NCBI GenBank assembly: GCA_041742255.1
Contig: JBGSIZ010000208.1
Coordinates: forward strand, 1-15,271
Direction of reading: 5' to 3'
DNA: 15,271 nt
From: JBGSIZ01 sp041742255
Lineage (GTDB): Bacteria > Pseudomonadota > Alphaproteobacteria > Rhodobacterales > Rhodobacteraceae
Part shown: positions 1-6,097 of the stretch, one piece after another
Layout of the letters: the number at the start of each line of letters is the position of its first letter
Numbering within the stretch: position 1 is the first letter of the stretch
The notes under the pieces: model-generated
Told to the model about the DNA's origin: nothing
Databases searched by the model: none
Seen by the model: only the letters and a program-made list of their open reading frames with translations
Translations under genes and position numbers: made by a program

Positions 1-600
1 GGCCTGCCCAGCGGGCGGCGCATCCTCGTGGCGGGTCAGGTCGAGGATGACGCCTCCATCCGGCTCGGCTCGCCCGACATCCGCAGCAACCGGGACCTTT
101 TGGCGGCGACACGGGCGGCAAATCCGGCGGCGGTGATCCTCTACAAACCTCACCCGGATGTCGAGGCCGGGTTGCGGCCCGGCCATGTGCCGGACGCGGA
201 CACGTTCGCCGACGCGATCCTGACCCGGACGGACCCCATCGCAGCGCTCACTGCGGTGGACGACGTGTGGACAATGACCTCGCTTCTGGGGTTCGAGGGG
301 CTGTTGCGGGGCAAATCGGTCACTTGCCTTGGACAACCATTCTATGCGGGTTGGGGGCTGACACAGGACCGGGCGATGCCCCTGCCCCGTCGGTCTGCGA
401 CGCCCACACTTGCGGGCCTCGTCCATGCGACGCTGATCGACTATCCGCGCTATCTGGACCCGGTCACGGGCCTGCCCTGCCCGGTCGAGGTGGCGCTGGA
501 TCGGTTGGTGTCGGGGGACATCCCTGTGCCGGGGCGGCTCAACCGCTTGACGGCCAAGGCCCAAGGGGTGTTTGCGTCCATGCCGTGGCTCTGGCGCTGA
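1..600 (+). CDS. kpsC: KpsC-like capsular polysaccharide glycosyltransferase, C-terminal part (5' truncated)
   Basis: The reading frame is open from base 1, so the gene starts outside the window; about 199 codons remain, ending in TGA. The fragment contains LYKPHPDV (about residues 53-60 of the fragment) and GQPFYAGWGL (about residues 111-120). Both are signatures of the KpsC/KpsS (LipA/LipB) capsule family, whose members add beta-Kdo linker sugars to a lipid acceptor at the inner face of the cytoplasmic membrane during group 2 capsule export. I favour KpsC over KpsS because of the PFYAGWGL block followed by a short basic tail, but the N-terminal domain that would decide is missing. There is no signal peptide or membrane segment in the visible part. 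The gene converges with ribD, leaving only 6 bp between stop codons and no recognisable terminator. Confidence 0.8.
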   Translation, partial: GLPSGRRILVAGQVEDDASIRLGSPDIRSNRDLLAATRAANPAAVILYKPHPDVEAGLRPGHVPDADTFADAILTRTDPIAALTAVDDVWTMTSLLGFEGLLRGKSVTCLGQPFYAGWGLTQDRAMPLPRRSATPTLAGLVHATLIDYPRYLDPVTGLPCPVEVALDRLVSGDIPVPGRLNRLTAKAQGVFASMPWLWR

Positions 601-606
601 TCCGGG

Positions 607-1701
607 TCAGACGACGCGCCACCGGGTCATGACATCGGGGCCAATCGGACACACATCGTGCAGCCGAAACCGGGGGGCCATATCCAAGGCATCAACACCC
701 ATCGCGGCCAGCGCGGGGGTGCCCTCGGCACCAATGGCGATGCCTGCGGAAAAAACGACAACCTCGTCCACCAGCCCCGCACCCAGCAATGACGCGGCCA
801 ACGCGCCACCGCCTTCGCAAAACACGCGGGTCAGGCCACGGGCGGCAAGGGCGGCCATGGCAGCGGTCAAATCCACTTGCCCAGCCTCAATGGGACAGGG
901 CACGGACACAACGCCCAATGCCTCCCAGTGGGCCACGCGAGCGGGCTTTTCGGGGCCGTGACACATCCATACGGACGTTTCGCGGGCGGTGCGGACCATG
1001 GCACCGTCTTCGGGCAGGTCCATCCGGCGGGACACGGTGACGCGCACGGGCTGGCGATCTATCCCCATCCCGCGCACGGTCAGACTGGGATCATCGGCGC
1101 GCACGGTTCCAGCACCCACCATCACGGCATCATGACGGGCACGCAGGGCATGGACAGCGCGACGGGCGTCCGGCCCGGTGATCCACTGGCTCTCACCGGT
1201 GGCGGTAGCAATCCGGCCATCCATGCTCTGGGCCAGCTTCAGGGTCAGCCACGGACGGCCCCGGGTCACTCGAGACAGAAATCCAGCGTGATCGGCGCGG
1301 GCCTCGGCCTCGGCGACACCTTCGGTGACGGCAATTCCGGCATCGCGCAACAGGACGATACCCCGGCCAGACACGCGAGGATCGGGATCACCAGTGGCGA
1401 CAACCACGCGGGCAATACCGGCGTCAATCAGGGCGCGCGCACAGGGGGGGGTCTGACCATGATGGGAACAGGGTTCCAACGTGACATAGGCGGTGGCGCC
1501 ACGGGCCAAAGGTCCAGCTTGGGCCAACGCCTGTGTCTCAGCATGCGGGCGGCCACCATCGGCGGTCCACCCCCGGCCCACGATCCGGTCACCTTGAACG
1601 ATGACGCAGCCCACGGCGGGATTGGGCCACACACGACCCATCCCGCGCCGGCCCAATCCAAGGGCCAGCGCCATGAACCGGCGATCCGCCTGCGCGGTCA
1701 C
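607..1701 (-). CDS. ribD: Bifunctional diaminohydroxyphosphoribosylaminopyrimidine deaminase / 5-amino-6-(5-phosphoribosylamino)uracil reductase
   Basis: This cytosolic enzyme catalyses the second and third steps of riboflavin synthesis: deamination of the GTP-derived pyrimidine, then NADPH-dependent reduction of the ribose. At 364 aa it has the normal two-domain length. The N-terminal cytidine-deaminase-like domain (about 1-145) shows the zinc site HAE (His53, Glu55) and PCSHHGQTPPC (Cys78, Cys87). The reductase domain (about 146-364) begins with LKLAQSMDGRIA and carries GAGTVRADDPSL and CEGGG. The start is GTG at 1701-1699, which overlaps the nrdR stop as GTGA, so translation is probably coupled to nrdR. 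No FMN riboswitch is visible upstream, because the upstream sequence is nrdR coding DNA. The other rib genes (ribE, ribBA, ribH) are not in the window; downstream is the convergent capsule gene. Confidence 0.97.
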   Translation of the reverse strand: MTAQADRRFMALALGLGRRGMGRVWPNPAVGCVIVQGDRIVGRGWTADGGRPHAETQALAQAGPLARGATAYVTLEPCSHHGQTPPCARALIDAGIARVVVATGDPDPRVSGRGIVLLRDAGIAVTEGVAEAEARADHAGFLSRVTRGRPWLTLKLAQSMDGRIATATGESQWITGPDARRAVHALRARHDAVMVGAGTVRADDPSLTVRGMGIDRQPVRVTVSRRMDLPEDGAMVRTARETSVWMCHGPEKPARVAHWEALGVVSVPCPIEAGQVDLTAAMAALAARGLTRVFCEGGGALAASLLGAGLVDEVVVFSAGIAIGAEGTPALAAMGVDALDMAPRFRLHDVCPIGPDVMTRWRVV

Positions 1702-2165
1702 TCTTTGTTTTTATCGTTGGGCCGCAGTTCGTTCACGAACTTGTCGAAATCATCTGCCGCTTGGAAGTTCTTGTAAACGCTGGCAAATCGGACATAGGCG
1801 ACGGTGTCGATCCGGGCCAGACTTTCCATGACGATCTCGCCGATGGTGGACGATGGAATGTCTGTTTCCCCCAGACTTTCCAACCGGCGCACGATCCCGG
1901 AAATCATCTGATCCATGCGATCAGGTTCAACGGGGCGCTTTTGCAGCGAAATACGGACCGACCGTTCCAGCTTGGTGCGGTCAAATTCTTCGCGGCGGCC
2001 ATTGGATTTGATGACCACCAGATCGCGCAACTGGACGCGCTCATAGGTGGTGAATCGGCCCCCGCAGGCCGGACAGAACCGACGGCGGCGGATGGCCACA
2101 TGGTCCTCTGCCGGGCGGGAATCCTTGACTTGTGTATCGACGTTTCCACAAAAGGGGCAACGCAT
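1698..2165 (-). CDS. nrdR: Transcriptional repressor NrdR
   Basis: NrdR is a nucleotide-sensing repressor of ribonucleotide reductase operons; it binds ATP/dATP and represses at NrdR boxes. At 155 aa it has the standard length. The N-terminal zinc ribbon has Cys3/Cys6 and Cys31/Cys34 with the basic stretch RRRRF before the second pair. The ATP-cone domain (about 49-139) begins near VIKSNGRREEFDRTKLERS and ends near YVRFASVYKNF. The start is ATG at 2165-2163, directly followed by the CPFC zinc knuckle, as is normal for the family. The SD is weak: purine-rich GAGGACAGGAC lies just upstream. It is the first gene of an nrdR-ribD pair with a 4-bp overlap. The 188 bp upstream contain a perfect DnaA box and inverted repeats, so its expression may respond to replication state (inference). 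Confidence 0.97.
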   Translation of the reverse strand: MRCPFCGNVDTQVKDSRPAEDHVAIRRRRFCPACGGRFTTYERVQLRDLVVIKSNGRREEFDRTKLERSVRISLQKRPVEPDRMDQMISGIVRRLESLGETDIPSSTIGEIVMESLARIDTVAYVRFASVYKNFQAADDFDKFVNELRPNDKNKE

Positions 2166-2188
2166 GTCCTGTCCTCATTCTCTGCCAT

Positions 2189-2206
2189 CTGGGTATTTTT
2201 TCCCAG
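2189..2206. repeat. Small inverted repeat in the nrdR leader
   Basis: CTGGG (2189-2193) pairs with CCCAG (2202-2206) around an eight-base T-rich loop. It lies 24-41 nt before the nrdR start and abuts the DnaA box. It is short and could be chance, or a leader hairpin in the nrdR transcript. Confidence 0.3.
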
Positions 2207-2215
2207 TTATCCACA
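2207..2215 (+). promoter_or_regulatory. Perfect 9-mer DnaA box upstream of nrdR
   Basis: TTATCCACA at 2207-2215 is an exact match to the high-affinity DnaA box consensus. It lies 41 nt upstream of the nrdR ATG in the divergent nrdR / sulfotransferase spacer and overlaps the left arm of a 22-bp inverted repeat. DnaA is known to regulate ribonucleotide-reductase genes in several bacteria. Regulation of nrdR here is inference, and a single exact 9-mer in 15 kb can also occur by chance. Confidence 0.45.
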
Positions 2216-2234
2216 AGCACTATAGGGGGCTTGT
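2213..2234. promoter_or_regulatory. Operator-like inverted repeat, nrdR / sulfotransferase spacer
   Basis: Arms ACAAGC (2213-2218) and GCTTGT (2229-2234) flank a 10-bp spacer that contains ACTATA, which read on the minus strand is the -10-like TATAGT. The minus strand also has a TTGACA at 2237-2232, but it is too close to TATAGT (7 bp) to form a normal promoter with it. The arms do not match the NrdR-box consensus well, so I do not assign a binding protein. Confidence 0.3.
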
Positions 2235-2353
2235 CAAGATTTGGGTAGCCTGTTTTGAACGGCACCAGATTTGGTGTGACAGACCTGTGGCGCTTGTATC
2301 AATCCGGGCACTATGGCAGGGCATCAAGACGGATAAACACACGGGGGCACACC

Positions 2354-3931
2354 ATGAAAACAGACCGGTTTCAGGTGCTTCGGCAGGCGCAGTCGCTGAT
2401 TGCGGCGGGCGATTTGCGGGGGGCGGAACGGCTCTATGCCACGGCGATCGGGGCCTTGCCCAAAGATGTGGCATTGCGTTTGGCGCGCAGCAGGCTCCTG
2501 ACCCGTCAGATGGGCCGGGCTGACCTCGCCATGGCGGATGTTCTGGCCTGCCTCAAACTGGCACCCGGCCGGGCCGACGTGCAACAAGAAGCAGCCGAAG
2601 TTCACTTTCGCAACCGCCAGATGGCCGATGCCGAACGGCACGCGGAACTGGCGGCGAAACTGGGGGCGAAAAACCCGGATGCGCTTTATGTGGCGGCGAC
2701 GGTCTTTGACCAGCTTGAACGCTATAATGATGCGGCCCTTGCCTTGGGGCAGGTGTTGGCGCTCGCTCCGGACCACAGGCCAGCGCGCACGCTTTATGCC
2801 AAAACCATCCGCAGCCTTGGGCGGCTGGACGACGCGGCAGACCTGTGCCGGACTATCCTGACCGAAACGCCGGAAAATCTGTCGGTCTACGGCATCTACT
2901 CCAACTCAACCAAACTGACCGCTGACGACCCGCACATGCGGCACCTCGAAACGGTGATCCTGCCGCAACTGACCGGACCCAAAAACCACACGCGCCGCGC
3001 CAACGCGCTCAAGTATCTGGCCAAGGCACGGTTGGATATTGGCGACCATGACGCCGCGTTCGACCTGTTCACACAGGCCAAGGCGCTGTCGGACGTGAAA
3101 CACGACCGGGGCAAACAACGGGCCTTTGTGGCGGGGATCACATCAGGGGTCACCCGCACGGCCTATTTCGGGCGGACGGGGTCGGCGGACGAAACGCCGG
3201 TTCTGGTGGTGGGCATGCCCCGCGTCGGCAGCACATTATTGGAACAGGTTCTTGCCAGCCACCCGGACATCGGGTCCATCGGCGAAAGCAAATCGTTGCG
3301 GGGGGTGCTGGGCGCGCTCAAGATACCCAGCGGGGACGGGGCGACGATGGCCCGCGCGATCACCACCCTGACTGACGATCAGGCGCGCGACCTTGCCGGA
3401 AAATACAGCGCCTTTCTGACCGACAAACAACCGGGCAAGGCGAGGGTGGTGAACAAATTCCTGCACAATTTCGAAATGCTCGGGCTGTTCGGACGGATGT
3501 TCCCCAAAGGCCGGATCCTGCACGCCACCCGCGATCCACTGGACAATTGCGTGTCCTGTTATCTGCAAAACCTGTCAGACTGGCACAGCTATACGCTCGA
3601 TCTGGGGGCGCTCGGGCAATATTACCGGGAACACCGGGCACTGATGGACCATTGGCGGCGGGTTCTGCCCAACCCGATCCTCGAAGTCCGCTATGAGGAC
3701 ATGGTGGCCGACACCGAAGGCATGTCGCGCACTGTCATCGACTTTCTGGGCCTGCCGTGGAACGACGCCTGCCTGAATTACCGAGAGGCGGAAAACCGGG
3801 CAAAAACCCTGTCCGTCTGGCAGGTGCGGCAACCGGTTTATGCGACATCCGTCAAACGCTGGAAACGATACGAACGGCACCTCGACCCGCTCAAGGCGGA
3901 ATTGACAGGGTTCTATCCGGACGGGTTTTGA
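2354..3931 (+). CDS. TPR-repeat protein with C-terminal sulfotransferase domain
   Basis: The 525-aa protein starts at ATG 2354, chosen over an in-frame upstream start because a GGGGG Shine-Dalgarno-like stretch (2343-2347) sits 6 nt before it. The N-terminal half (about 1-250) is alpha-helical TPR-like repeats, with alternating Ala/Leu helices such as residues 11-35, 87-105, 120-138 and 155-172. The C-terminal half (about 281-525) is a PAPS-dependent sulfotransferase domain: PRVGSTLLEQ (289-298) fits the 5'-phosphosulfate-binding loop, and HATRDPLDNCVSCY (390-403) fits the 3'-phosphate-binding region. The family resembles tyrosylprotein or carbohydrate sulfotransferases; the acceptor cannot be told from sequence. 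There is no signal peptide or membrane helix, so it is probably cytosolic. It is a single-gene unit, divergent from nrdR and closed by a strong terminator. Confidence 0.88.
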   Translation: MKTDRFQVLRQAQSLIAAGDLRGAERLYATAIGALPKDVALRLARSRLLTRQMGRADLAMADVLACLKLAPGRADVQQEAAEVHFRNRQMADAERHAELAAKLGAKNPDALYVAATVFDQLERYNDAALALGQVLALAPDHRPARTLYAKTIRSLGRLDDAADLCRTILTETPENLSVYGIYSNSTKLTADDPHMRHLETVILPQLTGPKNHTRRANALKYLAKARLDIGDHDAAFDLFTQAKALSDVKHDRGKQRAFVAGITSGVTRTAYFGRTGSADETPVLVVGMPRVGSTLLEQVLASHPDIGSIGESKSLRGVLGALKIPSGDGATMARAITTLTDDQARDLAGKYSAFLTDKQPGKARVVNKFLHNFEMLGLFGRMFPKGRILHATRDPLDNCVSCYLQNLSDWHSYTLDLGALGQYYREHRALMDHWRRVLPNPILEVRYEDMVADTEGMSRTVIDFLGLPWNDACLNYREAENRAKTLSVWQVRQPVYATSVKRWKRYERHLDPLKAELTGFYPDGF

Positions 3932-3956
3932 CCCTATCAAACAATTCGCCCGGAAT

Positions 3957-3988
3957 AAAAAAAGGCGCCCCGCCGGGCGCCTTTTTTT
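3957..3988. terminator. Bidirectional rho-independent terminator
   Basis: Seven A's (3957-3963), GGCGCCC (3964-3970), loop CGCC, GGGCGCC (3975-3981) and seven T's (3982-3988) form a perfect stem with a poly-T tract on both strands. It ends the sulfotransferase transcript and the convergent rpoD transcript. The rpoD stop codon (3989-3987) overlaps its A/T tract. Confidence 0.95.
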
Positions 3989-5966
3989 ATTGATCCAGAA
4001 AACTCCGCAACTTGCGGCTCCGGCTCGGGTGTTTCAATTTCCGCAGGGCCTTGGCCTCGATCTGACGAATACGTTCGCGGGTGACGCTGAATTGCTGACC
4101 CACTTCTTCCAGCGTGTGATCGGTATTCATGCCGATGCCAAACCGCATCCGCAACACGCGCTCTTCGCGGGGGGTCAGGGACGCCAGAACGCGGGTCGTG
4201 GTTTCCTTCAGGTTTTCCTGAATGGCACTGTCGAGCGGCAGAACGGCGTTCTTGTCCTCGATAAAATCGCCCAATTGGCTGTCTTCTTCATCGCCAATCG
4301 GGGTTTCCAGCGAAATCGGTTCCTTGGCGATCTTCATCACCTTGCGAACCTTTTCGAGCGGCATCTGCAGCTTTTCGGCCAATTCCTCGGGCGTTGGCTC
4401 GCGGCCAATCTCGTGCAACATCTGCCGGCCGGTGCGGACCAGCTTGTTAATCGTTTCGATCATGTGGACGGGAATACGGATCGTGCGGGCCTGATCGGCA
4501 ATCGACCGGGTGATCGCCTGCCGGATCCACCATGTCGCATAGGTCGAGAATTTGTATCCACGGCGATATTCGAATTTATCGACAGCCTTCATCAGGCCGA
4601 TATTACCTTCCTGAATAAGATCCAGAAACTGCAAACCGCGATTGGTGTATTTCTTGGCAATGGAAATAACCAGACGCAGGTTCGCCTCAACCATTTCCTT
4701 CTTTGCCTGACGGGCTTCTTTTTCGCCCTTCTGAACCTGGGCCACGATGCGGCGGAATTCGGAAATATCAACGCCGACATATTGACCAACCTGGGCCATT
4801 TCGGTGCGCAATTCCTCAATCTTGTCGGTCGATTTTTCGACCAACGCCTGCCAACCCCGGCCCACCTTTGTGGCCATCCGGTCCAGCCATGTGGGGTCCA
4901 ATTCGGCGCCACGGTATTCGTCGATGAATTCACGACGATTGATCCGGGCCTGATCGGCGAGTTTGACCATGCTGCTGTCGATCTGCATGATCCGGCGGTT
5001 GATGCCATACAACTGGTCAATCAACGCTTCGATCCGGTTGTTGTGCAGGTGCAGGGAATTCACCAGTTCCACAATCTCAGACCGCAGTTTCTGGTATTTC
5101 TCCTCGTCCTTTTTGGAAAAACTGCCATCCTCGTTCAGGGTGGCAGACATCCGGGCGTCCTGCAAATCGGACAATTTGCCAAACCCACGCGCGATGATTT
5201 CCAGCGTTTCCAGAACGCGGGGCTTCAACGCGGCTTCCATGGCAGCAAGGCTCATGTTGGCCTGTTCGTCGTCGTCCTCGTCGTCTTCCTTGACGATGGG
5301 ATTGCCGTCAGCGTCCAGCTCGGGACCATCTTCGCGGCTCACGGCGTCCACGCCACCGGCCTCGACGACAGCCTCAACATCGCCTTCTTCGCCCAACTGA
5401 TTGCCGAACGTGGTCTCAAGGTCGATCACATCGCGCAGTAGAATGTCTTCGGACAACAATTCGTCGCGCCAGATGGTGATGGCCTGAAATGTGAGCGGGC
5501 TTTCGCACAGGCCCAAAATCATCGTGTTGCGACCAGCCTCGATGCGCTTGGCGATGGCAATCTCGCCTTCGCGGGACAACAGTTCAACACTGCCCATCTC
5601 GCGCAGATACATCCGGACCGGGTCGTCGGTGCGGTCCAGCTTTTCGGTCTCACCGCTGGACAGGGCAACATCGCGGGTGCCGCCAAGGGCGACGATCTCG
5701 GTGGATTTGCTGTTTTCTTCGGTTTCCTCGGATTCTTCTTCCTCGGTGACCTGAATGCCCATTTCGGACAGCATGGACATGACATCTTCGATCTGGTCGG
5801 ACGACACCTGATCGGGGGGCAACACGGAATTCAGTTGGTCATAGGTGATATAGCCACGCTCGCGGGCGTCGGCGATCATCCGTTTGATGGCGGCCTGACT
5901 GACATCAACGGAAATTTCGGTATCCTGATCGTCGTCCTTGGTGTCGTCGTTGTCTTTTGCGGCCAT
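3987..5966 (-). CDS. rpoD: Primary sigma factor RpoD (sigma-70)
   Basis: This housekeeping sigma factor of RNA polymerase is 659 aa. Region 1.1 is near the N-terminus (about residues 24-75: AAIKRMIADARERGYITYDQL onward). A long acidic non-conserved region follows, including EDDEDDDEQ, as in other alphaproteobacterial RpoD. Region 2 carries the -10-recognition helices (DLIQEGNIGLMKAVDKFEY, then the FSTYATWWIRQA block). Region 3 follows (HEIGREPTPEELAEKL), then region 4 with its -35 helix-turn-helix (TLEEVGQQFSVTRERIRQIE). Start: ATG at 5966-5964 is preceded by AGGAG at 7-nt spacing. A TTG 15 nt upstream would lie inside that Shine-Dalgarno sequence, so it is rejected. The gene lies downstream of dnaG, the conserved macromolecular-synthesis pair. 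A cluster of four GANTC sites sits 38-89 nt upstream. Confidence 0.98.
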   Translation of the reverse strand: MAAKDNDDTKDDDQDTEISVDVSQAAIKRMIADARERGYITYDQLNSVLPPDQVSSDQIEDVMSMLSEMGIQVTEEEESEETEENSKSTEIVALGGTRDVALSSGETEKLDRTDDPVRMYLREMGSVELLSREGEIAIAKRIEAGRNTMILGLCESPLTFQAITIWRDELLSEDILLRDVIDLETTFGNQLGEEGDVEAVVEAGGVDAVSREDGPELDADGNPIVKEDDEDDDEQANMSLAAMEAALKPRVLETLEIIARGFGKLSDLQDARMSATLNEDGSFSKKDEEKYQKLRSEIVELVNSLHLHNNRIEALIDQLYGINRRIMQIDSSMVKLADQARINRREFIDEYRGAELDPTWLDRMATKVGRGWQALVEKSTDKIEELRTEMAQVGQYVGVDISEFRRIVAQVQKGEKEARQAKKEMVEANLRLVISIAKKYTNRGLQFLDLIQEGNIGLMKAVDKFEYRRGYKFSTYATWWIRQAITRSIADQARTIRIPVHMIETINKLVRTGRQMLHEIGREPTPEELAEKLQMPLEKVRKVMKIAKEPISLETPIGDEEDSQLGDFIEDKNAVLPLDSAIQENLKETTTRVLASLTPREERVLRMRFGIGMNTDHTLEEVGQQFSVTRERIRQIEAKALRKLKHPSRSRKLRSFLDQ

Positions 5967-5973
5967 GTCGGGG

Positions 5974-5978
5974 CTCCT
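5974..5978 (-). promoter_or_regulatory. Ribosome binding site of rpoD
   Basis: AGGAG on the minus strand, seven bases before ATG 5966. It decides the start, because the alternative upstream TTG overlaps this element. Confidence 0.8.
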
Positions 5979-6003
5979 CAAAAAGATGGCATCAGGTCCA
6001 AAG

Positions 6004-6055
6004 ACGAATCAGATGATTCGTTTCAGTCGAATCAATCTGGAGGCGCGGTGATTCG
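6004..6055. repeat. Four alternating GANTC-containing 7-mers in the dnaG-rpoD gap
   Basis: CGAATCA occurs at 6005-6011 and 6028-6034, and its reverse complement TGATTCG at 6014-6020 and 6049-6055. The first pair forms an 18-bp near-perfect palindrome (8-bp arms at 6004-6011 and 6014-6021, 2-bp centre); the second pair has a 14-bp spacer. Each copy contains GANTC, the site methylated by the cell-cycle methylase CcrM in most alphaproteobacteria. The array ends 37 nt before the rpoD start codon, in the position of an rpoD-proximal promoter or leader. The pattern is seen directly; methylation and regulatory role are inference. Confidence 0.7.
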
Positions 6056-6097
6056 CAACCGCTCTAACCCAGATTTCCCGGGGGTGTGACCCCGATT

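Noticed and set aside
877..1776. Long plus-strand frame opposite ribD (299 codons); similar long opposite-strand frames lie over rpoD, dnaG, soxA, soxB and gdh
   Set aside because: GC-rich third positions keep antisense frames open. The translations are low-complexity Gly/His/Arg-rich, without domains, and lie over well-supported genes.
1698..2165. FMN riboswitch controlling ribD
   Set aside because: The sequence upstream of ribD is nrdR coding DNA overlapping the start; there is no room for an RFN element, and none was recognised in front of nrdR.
2208..2237. Standard sigma-70 promoter for nrdR using TTGACA (2237-2232)
   Set aside because: TATAGT is only 7 bp from it, and the hexamers at 17-19 bp (such as TGGATA) match the -10 consensus poorly.
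2255..2353. Longer N-terminus for the sulfotransferase gene starting at ATG 2255
   Set aside because: The extra 33 residues are not TPR-like, overlap the spacer with regulatory symmetry, and a GGGGG Shine-Dalgarno sequence precedes ATG 2354.
6081..6093. GGGGT-n3-ACCCC hairpin just after dnaG as a terminator
   Set aside because: Only a 5-bp stem with no T tract on the minus strand, and rpoD must usually be transcribed with or just after dnaG.
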